Positions 48,925-57,715 of a DNA stretch of 64,000 nucleotides are shown piece by piece. Position numbers and translations under genes: made by a program. Positions within the stretch are counted from its first letter, which is position 1. Each line of letters opens with the position of its first letter. The notes beneath the pieces are model-generated. The model was not told the DNA's origin. It made no database searches and worked only from the letters and a program-made list of their open reading frames with translations. The DNA comes from Bacillota bacterium (GTDB lineage: Bacteria; Bacillota; Clostridia; Christensenellales; CAG-138), in NCBI GenBank assembly GCA_023390655.1, contig JAEWCL010000014.1, positions 124,001 through 188,000 on the forward strand. The letters run 5' to 3'.

Positions 48925-49123
48925 AAAATGCCTCTTATATGCAATGGATGATCGCTCCTGTAATTCGCATTATATAATGAAGAGTTTACGGGTAAAAAGA
49001 GGGAGGAACGCTTTTTCTGAAATAAATAAAAGAAAATTTCCGCCGGAATTATCATTCATAATTTAATTATTATTATCTATTTATCCCCAAATACATGATT
49101 GATGCATGGTCTAATAAATTCAT

Positions 49124-50275
49124 TTATTGTTCAATTAAATTCCGAATTGCTTTTATAGCCGCATCAATCTCCTCCTCCGTCGTCGCCCAGCCGAAGGAGA
49201 ACCGCACCGTTCCCTGCGGAAATGTGCCGAGCGCCTTGTGCGCGTTGGGCGCGCAGTGCAGCCCGCAGCGCGTCAAAATGCCGTACTCCTGCTCAAGCGC
49301 AAAAGAAATTTCCGCGTTATCCCGCCCGATAACATCCAGCGATACGACGCCGACGCGTTCCTCCGGCAAAAGCGAACCCACGATGCGCACACCGGGGAGC
49401 GTTTCGACGCCGTGGAGAAACCGCATGGTGCGTGCGCTTTCGTGCGCGCGAAGCGAGGGTATGCCCCGTTCTTCTATAAAGGAAAGCGCCGCCTCCCAGC
49501 CATAGATGCCGGGGAGGTTGGGCGTACCGCTTTCCAAACGGTCAGGCATGATGGGCGGAAGCTCCTCGCTGTCCGAATAGCTGCCCGTGCCGCCTGTGAT
49601 CAGCGGCGTCAATTGTTTTGCGAACGCGGGGGAGAGCAGCAGCGCGCCGATGCCGGAGGGACCTAATAGCCCCTTGTGGGCGGGAACGGCAAGGGCAGAA
49701 AGGCCCAGGTTTTTAAAATGGATGGGGAAATGGCCCGCGGCCTGCGCGCCGTCAAGCAGCACGGGAACGCCGTGCTGTTTTGCAATACGGCAGACTTCCA
49801 CGATGGGCTGGAGCGTGCCGCATACGTTGGACGCGTGCGTCAGGGCGACAAGGCGTGTGTTGGGGCGGAACAACGCCCGGTACACGTCAATATCCATATG
49901 GCCGGAAGCATCGCAGGGGATGCGGTCAAAGCATGCGCCGGTTTTCTCCAGCTGCACCAACGGGCGCATGACGGCGTTGTGCTCCAAAGCGCTTACAATG
50001 CAATGGTCGCCCGGATGCAGGAAGCCCTTGAGCGCCATGTTCAATGCGGCGGTAGCGCCGGAGGCCAGCACACAGTGCGTGGGGTCGCCGTGGCCCAGGA
50101 GCCTGCACAGCCGCTCGCGCAGCGTAAGCGCCATAAGCCCGGTGTCCGCCGCCTCCGCATAAACGGAGCGGTTGATGCTCGCGCCTACCTCGTCCAGATA
50201 ATAGCGCATCCGCGCGCTCACGCCTTCCGGCTTGGGGAAGGAGGTCGCTGCGTTATCAAGATAAATCCGGCGCAT
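49124..50275 (-). CDS. Cysteine desulfurase family protein (EF2568 type, class V aminotransferase)
   Basis: A 383-residue PLP enzyme of the NifS/CsdA-like class V family, close to the EF2568 group found in selenium-dependent hydroxylase loci. Blocks are RRIYLDNAATSFPKPEGVSA, LASGATAALNMALKGFLHPG, VSALEHNAVMRPL, VLLDGAQAAGHFPIHFKNLG, VPAHKGLLGPSGIGALLLSP (the lysine of AHKGLLG forms the Schiff base) and ILTRCGLHCAPNAHKALGTF, where the cysteine of RCGLHC would carry the persulfide or selenide. It probably delivers sulfur or selenium from cysteine/selenocysteine for the hydroxylase cofactor. It is transcribed opposite to selD, and lies 41 bases downstream of the unknown membrane protein gene. 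Confidence 0.88.
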   Translation of the reverse strand: MRRIYLDNAATSFPKPEGVSARMRYYLDEVGASINRSVYAEAADTGLMALTLRERLCRLLGHGDPTHCVLASGATAALNMALKGFLHPGDHCIVSALEHNAVMRPLVQLEKTGACFDRIPCDASGHMDIDVYRALFRPNTRLVALTHASNVCGTLQPIVEVCRIAKQHGVPVLLDGAQAAGHFPIHFKNLGLSALAVPAHKGLLGPSGIGALLLSPAFAKQLTPLITGGTGSYSDSEELPPIMPDRLESGTPNLPGIYGWEAALSFIEERGIPSLRAHESARTMRFLHGVETLPGVRIVGSLLPEERVGVVSLDVIGRDNAEISFALEQEYGILTRCGLHCAPNAHKALGTFPQGTVRFSFGWATTEEEIDAAIKAIRNLIEQ

Positions 50276-50316
50276 AACTTATTCCTCTCTGGCAGATGCG
50301 CATCGTGCGGGTCCGC

Positions 50317-51099
50317 TTAGTTTGTCTGTTCCTCATCGATATATTGTATTTGGAAGAGCCTATCACCCTTTTTCCATCCGGTATAGAATTTTTCCGCCTT
50401 ATATTTTTTATGAAAGATACGTCCAATCAGCAGGATGAGAAAATACAGGAGCAGACGAACGGCAAATTCCTTCCAACTTTCTTCTATCAGCTCCACGATA
50501 AGAAAATGCCCCTGCAAATGGATTGCTTCAATATAAAATCCATTTGCAATGCGGCCGCCCCAAACGGTATCCGCAGGCGCATAACCTGCCGTAACAAGAT
50601 ATGTGCCGAAGAAACCATCGTTCGCGAAGCTGCGGTAGAAGCGTTCCGGGTCGCCGTCCTGGGGAATCGGCTGCGCATTAAGAAAAGGCTCCGCAGGTTT
50701 CATATTGCCGAAGATATTTTTTTCCAAGCGGAAGATACGCGCCTCATCACTGCCGTTAACCCGGTAAGAACAGAGGAACAGGTGTTGGAGGTGCAGGCTG
50801 CGGCTTTCCAAAATGCGAAAGCTTCCTTCCTCATAATCAATACCCGCATTGAGCGCCTCCTGCTCAAGGATTTTGTTGAGGTTGCCGCCGTACCTGGGGT
50901 CCCGGGCATTGATATAATACTGCGGCGCGGGCAGGATGAACTCCACAAGCAATACCGCCAGGAAGAAAAGGCACAGCCATAAGCCCGTCACGTCGCATCC
51001 AAGCAGCCGTATGCTCCGGATGCGGAAGCGTACAGCGAGAGGGATTATCACAAGAGGAATCAAGAAAACCGCCAGATAGAGCCATCTCCGCTCAGGCAC
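50317..51099 (-). CDS. Membrane protein of unknown function
   Basis: A 260-residue protein I do not recognise. Two hydrophobic segments at the N-terminus (LYLAVFLIPLVIIPLAV, GLWLCLFFLAVLLVEFI) are followed by a soluble domain of about 140 residues with aromatic-rich stretches (SLHLQHLFLCSYRVNGSDEA, FYRSFANDGFFGTYLV) and by a third hydrophobic segment (LLLYFLILLIGRIF) and a basic tail. The middle part probably lies outside the cell. The start codon is GTG at 51099, with GGGGAGGG about 8 bases upstream. It lies 30 bases downstream of the symporter gene and 41 upstream of the desulfurase gene, all on the same strand, so it may be co-transcribed with them. Confidence 0.75.
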   Translation of the reverse strand: MPERRWLYLAVFLIPLVIIPLAVRFRIRSIRLLGCDVTGLWLCLFFLAVLLVEFILPAPQYYINARDPRYGGNLNKILEQEALNAGIDYEEGSFRILESRSLHLQHLFLCSYRVNGSDEARIFRLEKNIFGNMKPAEPFLNAQPIPQDGDPERFYRSFANDGFFGTYLVTAGYAPADTVWGGRIANGFYIEAIHLQGHFLIVELIEESWKEFAVRLLLYFLILLIGRIFHKKYKAEKFYTGWKKGDRLFQIQYIDEEQTN

Positions 51100-51129
51100 G
51101 CCATTCCCTCCCCTAAAAAGAGTGCGAAT

Positions 51130-52566
51130 CTATTTTGCCCCGCTTCGGCCTTTACCACGCCCGAAGATGTTCTTGCGGAAGAGCAGGAGGTTGATAAGCA
51201 CCGAGAGGACAAAGAGCGCGCCCACCGTAAACCAGGACCAGGCGTTGCTCATAGGCGCAATGCCCATGAGCATGAGCATCGGGAAACCGAATACGATCGC
51301 CCAGGTCTGCTGGTAAATGAGGTTGCTTGAAGCGGGCGTTTCAAACAGCGGGTCGATTTCGCGCAGCAGGATTACGCCGGTGCTCGCGGTACCCGTGAGC
51401 ATGCCGTAAAGTGCAAGGAAGGATTCATCCGTATATGTGGGAAAGAGCCTTTTGCAGACATAATTGCACTGCCAGTAGGTAATCAGTCCGCCTACGGCGC
51501 AGATGAGGATCAGCGGGACGATGAATTCCTTATGGGAGAATGCCGAAAGATCGATGGCGGAGATGGAAGCAACCACCATTAGGTCGAACATCACACCCGC
51601 GATGCGGTTGAGCATGAAGTTGTTGAGGTATTGCCTGTGAACGATATTCACCTTTTTGAGCCCACGCAGGATGCTTTTGAACGCGATGGCGAGGAACGAG
51701 CCGATCAGGAAGTTAAAACCCCAGATGAGCGGTTTTACGGTGCCCGCAAAGAATCCGCCTAAGGAGTCAAGCCCGATGGAAGCGCCGCGCATCAGCAGGT
51801 AGGCGGCGATATAGGTAAGAAATACAAAACCAAACTGCACCGTAAGCTTGTCGAGCGACTCGGTCAGCGGGATTTCCCCCTTCTTTGTGACCATCTCCGC
51901 GGAGAGATCCTCCACCTCGTCGGCGTTTAGGATCTGCTGCTTGATGCGGCCCTTGCGCTTCATATTATTTAAGTAAATGACACCGCCGATGCCTGAGGAA
52001 ATGAAGCCCATGGCGGCGACCGTCAGGCCGAAGCTTGCGCCGCCTGAAAACGCGGGGTAGTCTGTGGCGGTGGCATAAATGTTGCCCCAGTTATAGGCCT
52101 GGCCCGGGCCCTGCCCATAGCCCATGGGCAGCAGCAGGCCGGATGCCGGCCAGTTGCCGATGAGGTAGGAAAGGCCGAGCGTAATGGCAAGCCCTATGAG
52201 CCCCTGGAGCAGATAAGAGGAAACAACCGTCAGGCCTGTGTTGAAAATATCGGTTTTGGAGCCCTTGTCCGACTGCTTCTCGGAGGCCTTGAGCGCAAGT
52301 GCAATAAATCCCAGACCCAGCCCGTGATAGGTCAGCGTTTCCATCGTGACCTTGTGGAACATGGGCGTACCGGTGATGCTCTCATAAATGGAGCTTGCGA
52401 TTAAAATCAGAAATCCGCCGATGACGGAGCTCGGGATGAGAGATTGCCGCAGGGGCTTGATGGTGCGGCGCAGCATGTTTGCAACCATCATGCCTGCCAT
52501 CAAAATGGCGAGTTCAACCATCAGCTCCCATATGCTGCTGTCCCAGAAGTTCATGCCGCTTGTCAT
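51130..52566 (-). CDS. GltS-like sodium:glutamate symporter family protein
   Basis: A 478-residue membrane transporter with 11-12 hydrophobic segments. It resembles the sodium/glutamate symporter (GltS/ESS) family: LIPSSVIGGFLILIASSIYE, MGYGQGPGQAYNWGNIYATA (the GxGxGQA-like conserved block), GGASFGLTVAAMGFISSGIG, and the second half with FLALYGMLTGTASTGVILLR. It is longer than E. coli GltS (401 residues), with a polar insert around residues 210-245 (LNADEVEDLSAEMVTKKGEI). ATG 52566 follows GGGGG within CAGGGGGTCTTTT. The substrate may be glutamate or another dicarboxylate; specificity is not secure. Confidence 0.8.
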   Translation of the reverse strand: MTSGMNFWDSSIWELMVELAILMAGMMVANMLRRTIKPLRQSLIPSSVIGGFLILIASSIYESITGTPMFHKVTMETLTYHGLGLGFIALALKASEKQSDKGSKTDIFNTGLTVVSSYLLQGLIGLAITLGLSYLIGNWPASGLLLPMGYGQGPGQAYNWGNIYATATDYPAFSGGASFGLTVAAMGFISSGIGGVIYLNNMKRKGRIKQQILNADEVEDLSAEMVTKKGEIPLTESLDKLTVQFGFVFLTYIAAYLLMRGASIGLDSLGGFFAGTVKPLIWGFNFLIGSFLAIAFKSILRGLKKVNIVHRQYLNNFMLNRIAGVMFDLMVVASISAIDLSAFSHKEFIVPLILICAVGGLITYWQCNYVCKRLFPTYTDESFLALYGMLTGTASTGVILLREIDPLFETPASSNLIYQQTWAIVFGFPMLMLMGIAPMSNAWSWFTVGALFVLSVLINLLLFRKNIFGRGKGRSGAK

Positions 52567-52901
52567 AAAAGACCCCCTGATTCGATGCAATAGCCAATAT
52601 AGAACAGTATAGCATAATATGCGTCCGCTTCCATAGCAATGCGCTGTAAGCGTAGGCAATTTATAACCATTGCAACGCAAAAGGATGTGTTAAAAAATAA
52701 GCCAATGACCGGGATTTTTGATTGTAGTCTTATTACATATATACTATAATGGTACACGAATCGGGAAATTGATCCTAAAAGAGCCTTTATATGCACATGG
52801 GCTTCTTTTTTCTTTACCCAAAGGAAAGCCCGGTTTTCTTCGTGGATCTCCACCGTCAACGATCTTGAGCCATCGCGGAAATATAGAGACGAGGTGGAAC
52901 G
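52567..52901. other. Divergent intergenic region, symporter / GGDEF protein
   Basis: 335 bases with no gene. It contains the promoter at 52722-52750. I saw no known riboswitch, including the c-di-GMP types. Confidence 0.5.
52722..52750 (+). promoter_or_regulatory. Promoter of the GGDEF/HD-GYP genes
   Basis: TTGTAG (52722-52727), a 17-base spacer and TATAAT (52745-52750). The leader to the start codon would be about 145 bases. Confidence 0.6.
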
Positions 52902-54575
52902 ATGGTTGCTTCCGCTGGCGATTTTAAGTACATAGTGGCCCTTCGCCTTATTTTTATTCCGCTCACCCTGCTTTTTTATGCCCTTTTTATGTCCGGCCCC
53001 GTTCTTGTACCGCCTGTGGCGTCAATGCCGGCGGCACGGGACGCTGCGTCGCGTACCGTCCTGCGATGGCTGGCGCCTATTTCTCCGGGCATGCTTATTT
53101 TTTTCGGACTTTTCGGGGGGACCGCACCGCAATTGCCGGGGAAGAAACCCGACGGCGGCAAGGACGCCCCTGTTTCCACACAGATGGAAGCTGCATTCGG
53201 ACAGATGCCCTGCGGTGTTGTCATCAGCAGGGCGTGGGGGCCGGCATGCTATATCAACCCGGCGTTTGAACGGATGACGGGGCAATACCGAAAAGATGCC
53301 AAGGACCCGTTCTGCTTTCTGGACGCGCAGGAGCTTGCGCTGCTGCAGGCGAATATTGCGGCGCTTTTCCGTGGGGACATAGCACAGTACTGCATGCAGG
53401 TACAGGCCAACAACGCGCAGGGCGCAGGAATTTGCCTGAAACTGACCGGGGTTCCCATGGAGCAGGATGGAGAGTGGCTCTGCATGACCGTGGTGGAGGA
53501 TATGACCGGTTATGTGCAGCTGCAATGTGCGTTTGAGGAACGGGTCCGGTACATGCACGATCATGATGTGTTGACGGGCTTACATAACCGCATCTGTTTT
53601 GAAGCGCAAAAAAGCATCTATGACCGGACGCAACCGGTTAACGCATTTGCCGTCATCGTGGCAGACATCAACGGCCTCAAACTGGTCAACGACACGCTCG
53701 GCTATGCATGCGGCGATCAACTGATTATCACCACGGCGCAACTCATCAAAGGCTGCTGCCCTGAAACTGCCGTGCTCGCAAGAACCGGCGGAGATGAATT
53801 CAGCATCCTGCTGCCCGGCGCGGGGATGGATGAGGCGGCGGCGCTTGTCAATACCATTGCCGCCGCGTTTGCGACGTACAACAAAAACAACTCCGCGCTC
53901 GGATACGATATCAGCGTGTCGTTTGGCCTGGCGGCCAAACAGCGGGAGCAGGACGATATGGAGTCCGTTGCAAAAGCTGCGGCGGAGCACTTATACAGCC
54001 GCAAGCTACTTACAAGAAAAAGCTCTCATCATTCGATCCTCACCTATGTCATGGCGACGATTTATGCGCGCAGCCAGGAAACCGAGGCGCACGCGAAGCG
54101 CCTTGCGCTGCTTGCCAATCGCATTGGCGAGCGTATGGGATTTGCGCAAGGCAGCCTGGACGAACTCGAGCTGTTTGCGATGCTGCACGATATCGGAAAA
54201 ATCGGCGTTGGCGACCATATCCTCAATAAGCCCGGCAAGCTCACGGCCGAGGAATGGGTGACCATGCGTCGGCACCCGGATATCGGCTGCCGCATTGCAA
54301 GCGCCTCGCCGGAACTTGAGCATATTGCCCTGCTGATCCTGACACACCACGAGCGCTGGGATGGGGGCGGCTACCCGATTGGCCTTGCGGGGGAGGAAAT
54401 CCCGCTGTTTTCCCGTATTCTTGCGGTAGTGGACGCGTACGATGCGATGACCGAAGACCGGGTTTACCGCAAGGCGCTTTCCAGGCAGCAGGCGATTGAT
54501 GAAATCAAGAAAAACGCCGGTACGCAATTTGATCCTTACGTTGCGGCGCTTTTTATCGATTGTATAATAGAGTGA
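52902..54575 (+). CDS. Membrane GGDEF - HD-GYP hybrid signalling protein with PAS-like domain
   Basis: A 557-residue c-di-GMP signalling protein. Two N-terminal hydrophobic segments (about 8-30 and 55-75) are followed by a PAS-like domain (about 90-205). The GGDEF domain (about 215-375) shows DVLTGLHNRICFEAQ, VADINGLKLVNDTLGYACGD and the intact signature ARTGGDEFSILLPGAG. The HD-GYP domain (about 385-555) has LFAMLHDIGKIGVGDHIL and ILTHHERWDGGGYPIGLAG (HHExxDGxGYP), so the phosphodiesterase site looks complete. Both synthesis and breakdown are therefore possible in one chain. GAGGTGG lies upstream of the ATG. A second, larger protein of the same class follows after 43 bases. Confidence 0.9.
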   Translation: MVASAGDFKYIVALRLIFIPLTLLFYALFMSGPVLVPPVASMPAARDAASRTVLRWLAPISPGMLIFFGLFGGTAPQLPGKKPDGGKDAPVSTQMEAAFGQMPCGVVISRAWGPACYINPAFERMTGQYRKDAKDPFCFLDAQELALLQANIAALFRGDIAQYCMQVQANNAQGAGICLKLTGVPMEQDGEWLCMTVVEDMTGYVQLQCAFEERVRYMHDHDVLTGLHNRICFEAQKSIYDRTQPVNAFAVIVADINGLKLVNDTLGYACGDQLIITTAQLIKGCCPETAVLARTGGDEFSILLPGAGMDEAAALVNTIAAAFATYNKNNSALGYDISVSFGLAAKQREQDDMESVAKAAAEHLYSRKLLTRKSSHHSILTYVMATIYARSQETEAHAKRLALLANRIGERMGFAQGSLDELELFAMLHDIGKIGVGDHILNKPGKLTAEEWVTMRRHPDIGCRIASASPELEHIALLILTHHERWDGGGYPIGLAGEEIPLFSRILAVVDAYDAMTEDRVYRKALSRQQAIDEIKKNAGTQFDPYVAALFIDCIIE

Positions 54576-54618
54576 CTTGGCTTTGAGCGGACATGGTATG
54601 TCAGGAAGGAACCCGAAC

Positions 54619-57444
54619 ATGAAAAAAATGCTGGTTTGCGCAATCCTCCTCATTGGGCTGGTGGCGCCTTTTGCCAGGGCGCAGGCGGCTTCCAGCGGGT
54701 TTATCGATATGATGCGGGCGCACCCCGCCGTGATGCTGCTGGTAGACGCATACACCGGTGAGATCAAAAGCGTGAACGCGGCCGCCATCCAATACTACGG
54801 GTACAGCGCGGAAGAGTTTGCATCCATGAATATCAGCGAAATCAACGCCTCGCCTTCCACAGACGTGCAGGCGGCATTTGGCGGGAGCAATGGCGTTACG
54901 CAGCTCACGCACCGCCTGAAAAACGGCAGCATCCGTTCGGTGGAAATTACGGCGGGGATCGTGACGGTTGACAGCCGCCTGATGAATATGCTCATTGTCC
55001 AGGATGTCACACAAAAAATGCAGTTGCTCGAAAATGAGCGCGAGCAGACAAAGACGCTCATTATTTTCGGAACCGGAATCGCGCTGCTGCTGTTTTTGCT
55101 CACACTTCGCATTGCGCTGAGCAGGAGAGAATTAAGCAAGGTTGCGGCCATGCTTGAAAAATCCAATGCCCTGATGCGCCGTTTTAACGATGCGGATGAA
55201 AGCCATCTTTATCTCAAAGATGAGAATTTCCGATACGTGTTTGCGAACAAGGCCGCGTACAAAATCTTTGGCAGGCCGGAAAGCGAGATCATCGGCAGGG
55301 AAGACTTTGAATTGTTCGATGAAGCGTTCGCAAGGGACCGCAGGCTCGTCGACACGAATGTATTAAAAAACAGAACCACTGCGGTCGAAGAGGTGTTCAT
55401 CAACGGCAGCATGTTCCGCATTACCAAATTCCCGGTGGAGCTGCTCAACGGCGCTACCGGTGTAGGATGCTATGCGAATGACATTACGCAGGAGCGCCTG
55501 TATGAAAGAAAGCGCGCGTTTATGCTTTGGCGCAGCGAGGTCTCCCTGCATGTGATCAACAACAGCACCCAAAGCATGCATGAACAGCTCACATTTGTGC
55601 TCCAGCAGATGATCGATTTTACAGGAAGTAAATTTGGGTACATCTATCTGTATGACGAAAGGGCGCATCGCCTTACGCTGAGTACCTTCGCGCAGCGCAG
55701 GGACGGGGAAAGCGGCATGCCGCCGGTCTGCCATGAGGCAGCTTTAGCGGAGATCGGGATACTGGGCAGCGCAATTACCGGGCGCAGGCCGGTGATCCTG
55801 AATGACTTTATGGAAGCCACGGGAGACTGCTGCGATGGGTTGGCGCACAATGCAGGCATCAAAAACTATATGGGATTTCCCGTTATCATTGACGGCACTG
55901 TCATAGCGGCTGTGGGCCTGTTCAACCGCGATGGGATGTTTGAAGAAGACGAAGCGGATGAACTCGTGCTGCTTATGGACAGCGTCTGGAACGCGATGCA
56001 GCGCAGGCAGGCGCTTGCAACACTGTCGTTTGAACGCAACAAGTATTTGCAGACGCTCATTTCCATAGGCGACGGCGTCATGGTGGTTAGCGCGGACGGC
56101 ATGATTGAAATGCTCAACGGAGTTGCCGAACGGCTCACCGGCTGGAGCAGCAGGGAGGCGGAGGGCCGGCACTACAAAGAAGTATTCGTGCTTTCCCATG
56201 AGCAGCCCGGCTTTACCATTAAGGACCCCATCGAAGACGCGCTGCGCACCAGCGAAGTGCAGGAGCTTGGCAACCACGCAATGCTGACTTCACGCAGCGG
56301 CATGGTATATTATCTGGAGGACAGTGCGGCGCCCATACGAAATGAACACGAGGACGTTGTGGGTGTGGTGCTGGTGTTCCGCGACGTCACCGATAAAAAA
56401 GAACAGCGCAAGCGGATTGAATTTTTGAGCTTCCATGATTCTCTCACCGGGCTCTATAACCGCAGATATTTTGAAGAGGAAATCCAGCGCGTGGAGAGCG
56501 CCGGCATGCTGCCTGTATCCATTATATTGGGGGACGTCAACAGCCTGAAGCTGACCAACGACATCTTTGGCCATGCGTTTGGCGACATGCTGCTTGAAAA
56601 GGTGTCCGAAGTGCTGCGCAGCGTATTCGGGCCGCAGGATGTCATTGCAAGGTGGGGCGGGGACGAATTTGTTATCCTGATGCCCGGGGCGGCGTCGGAG
56701 CAGGCGGAGGCCGCGATCCATGCCGTGCAGGAGGCGTTCGCAAAGGAACAGATCCGTGCCGTCCGCGGCAGCATTTCCATGGGGTACGCTACGAAATTCT
56801 CTCTGGACGAGCCGATGAACCGCGTGCTCGCGACGGCAGAAGAAAACATGTATTCCGCAAAGTCGCTCAACCGGGATGTTGTCAGAACCCGCGCGATCGA
56901 CGCGATCACCAGCACATTGTATGAGAGCAGCCAGAGGGAACAGGAGCATTCAGAGCGCGTGAGCGAATTGAGCGTGAAGCTTGGGCGCGCACTGGGGCTT
57001 TCGGAAGGGAAGCTCAAAAAACTCAAAGAGGTTGCGCGGCTGCACGATATCGGGAAGATCGTATTGGAACCGAATATCCTCAATAAAAACCATCTGCTCA
57101 CGATGGAAGAGTGGAATGAGGTCAAGCGCCATCCCATTATCGGCTACCGTATCCTCAATTCTTTTGACGATACTGTGGATTTGGCGGAGTCCGTGCTTGC
57201 CCACCACGAGCAATGGGACGGAACAGGATACCCTAAGGGGCTCAGGGGGGAAGAGATTCCGCTGCTTGCGCGCATCATCGCCGTGGTGGAAAGCTACGAG
57301 CGTATGACGCATGATTCGGATAACACCAAGGCACGGACAAGAGAGGACGCGTTAAAGGAGCTGCGGGACAATGCGGGCAGGCAATTTGACCCGATGCTTG
57401 CGGAGCTCTTTGCGCGGATGATTGAAGAAGGAGACGCCTTTTAG
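54619..57444 (+). CDS. PAS-PAS-GAF-PAS-GGDEF-HD-GYP sensor protein
   Basis: A 941-residue sensor. A signal/anchor segment (MLVCAILLIGLVAPFARA) precedes an extracytoplasmic PAS domain (about 25-130, AVMLLVDAYTGEIKSVNAAA). A transmembrane helix at about 145-165 (LIIFGTGIALLLFLLTL) leads to a second PAS (190-300, VFANKAAYKIFGRPESEIIG), a GAF domain (about 320-470), a third PAS (480-600, LISIGDGVMVVSADGMIEML), GGDEF (605-765, intact RWGGDEFVILMPGA) and HD-GYP (775-940; LHDIGKIVLEPNIL and LAHHEQWDGTGYPKGLRGEE). It probably integrates several signals into c-di-GMP turnover. ATG 54619 follows AGGAAGGA. Likely operonic with the preceding GGDEF/HD-GYP gene. Confidence 0.9.
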   Translation: MKKMLVCAILLIGLVAPFARAQAASSGFIDMMRAHPAVMLLVDAYTGEIKSVNAAAIQYYGYSAEEFASMNISEINASPSTDVQAAFGGSNGVTQLTHRLKNGSIRSVEITAGIVTVDSRLMNMLIVQDVTQKMQLLENEREQTKTLIIFGTGIALLLFLLTLRIALSRRELSKVAAMLEKSNALMRRFNDADESHLYLKDENFRYVFANKAAYKIFGRPESEIIGREDFELFDEAFARDRRLVDTNVLKNRTTAVEEVFINGSMFRITKFPVELLNGATGVGCYANDITQERLYERKRAFMLWRSEVSLHVINNSTQSMHEQLTFVLQQMIDFTGSKFGYIYLYDERAHRLTLSTFAQRRDGESGMPPVCHEAALAEIGILGSAITGRRPVILNDFMEATGDCCDGLAHNAGIKNYMGFPVIIDGTVIAAVGLFNRDGMFEEDEADELVLLMDSVWNAMQRRQALATLSFERNKYLQTLISIGDGVMVVSADGMIEMLNGVAERLTGWSSREAEGRHYKEVFVLSHEQPGFTIKDPIEDALRTSEVQELGNHAMLTSRSGMVYYLEDSAAPIRNEHEDVVGVVLVFRDVTDKKEQRKRIEFLSFHDSLTGLYNRRYFEEEIQRVESAGMLPVSIILGDVNSLKLTNDIFGHAFGDMLLEKVSEVLRSVFGPQDVIARWGGDEFVILMPGAASEQAEAAIHAVQEAFAKEQIRAVRGSISMGYATKFSLDEPMNRVLATAEENMYSAKSLNRDVVRTRAIDAITSTLYESSQREQEHSERVSELSVKLGRALGLSEGKLKKLKEVARLHDIGKIVLEPNILNKNHLLTMEEWNEVKRHPIIGYRILNSFDDTVDLAESVLAHHEQWDGTGYPKGLRGEEIPLLARIIAVVESYERMTHDSDNTKARTREDALKELRDNAGRQFDPMLAELFARMIEEGDAF

Positions 57445-57527
57445 GCGCAGCAATTTGGCGGGGGATGAAAATACATTTTTATGCATTTTATAATGAAGTT
57501 TCTCCTGTGGAGAAACCCCGGGGTTCT

Positions 57528-57553
57528 AAAAAGGCGTCATTGGCGCCTTTTTT
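57528..57553 (+). terminator. Terminator after the GGDEF/HD-GYP genes
   Basis: AAAAAGGCG (57528-57536) pairs with CGCCTTTTT (57544-57552), ending in a T-run. A second small hairpin, GTTTCTC/GAGAAAC, precedes it at about 57498-57516. Confidence 0.85.
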
Positions 57554-57638
57554 GCCCATTCAGGGCACCGAGCCCGCTGCAGCGCCAAGTGTCATTGAAT
57601 GAAAATGCAGTATGTGCGATTGGCGCAGCAGCCCCGCA

Positions 57639-57667
57639 TTGTTTTCTTTGATGAATCATCGTATAAT
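57639..57667 (+). promoter_or_regulatory. Promoter of the alpha-oxoamine synthase gene
   Basis: TTGTTT (57639-57644), a 17-base spacer and TATAAT (57662-57667), 49 bases before the start codon. Confidence 0.6.
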
Positions 57668-57715
57668 AAGGCATCTTTTACTTTGGAATAATTCTTGATT
57701 AAAGGTGGACGAAAC

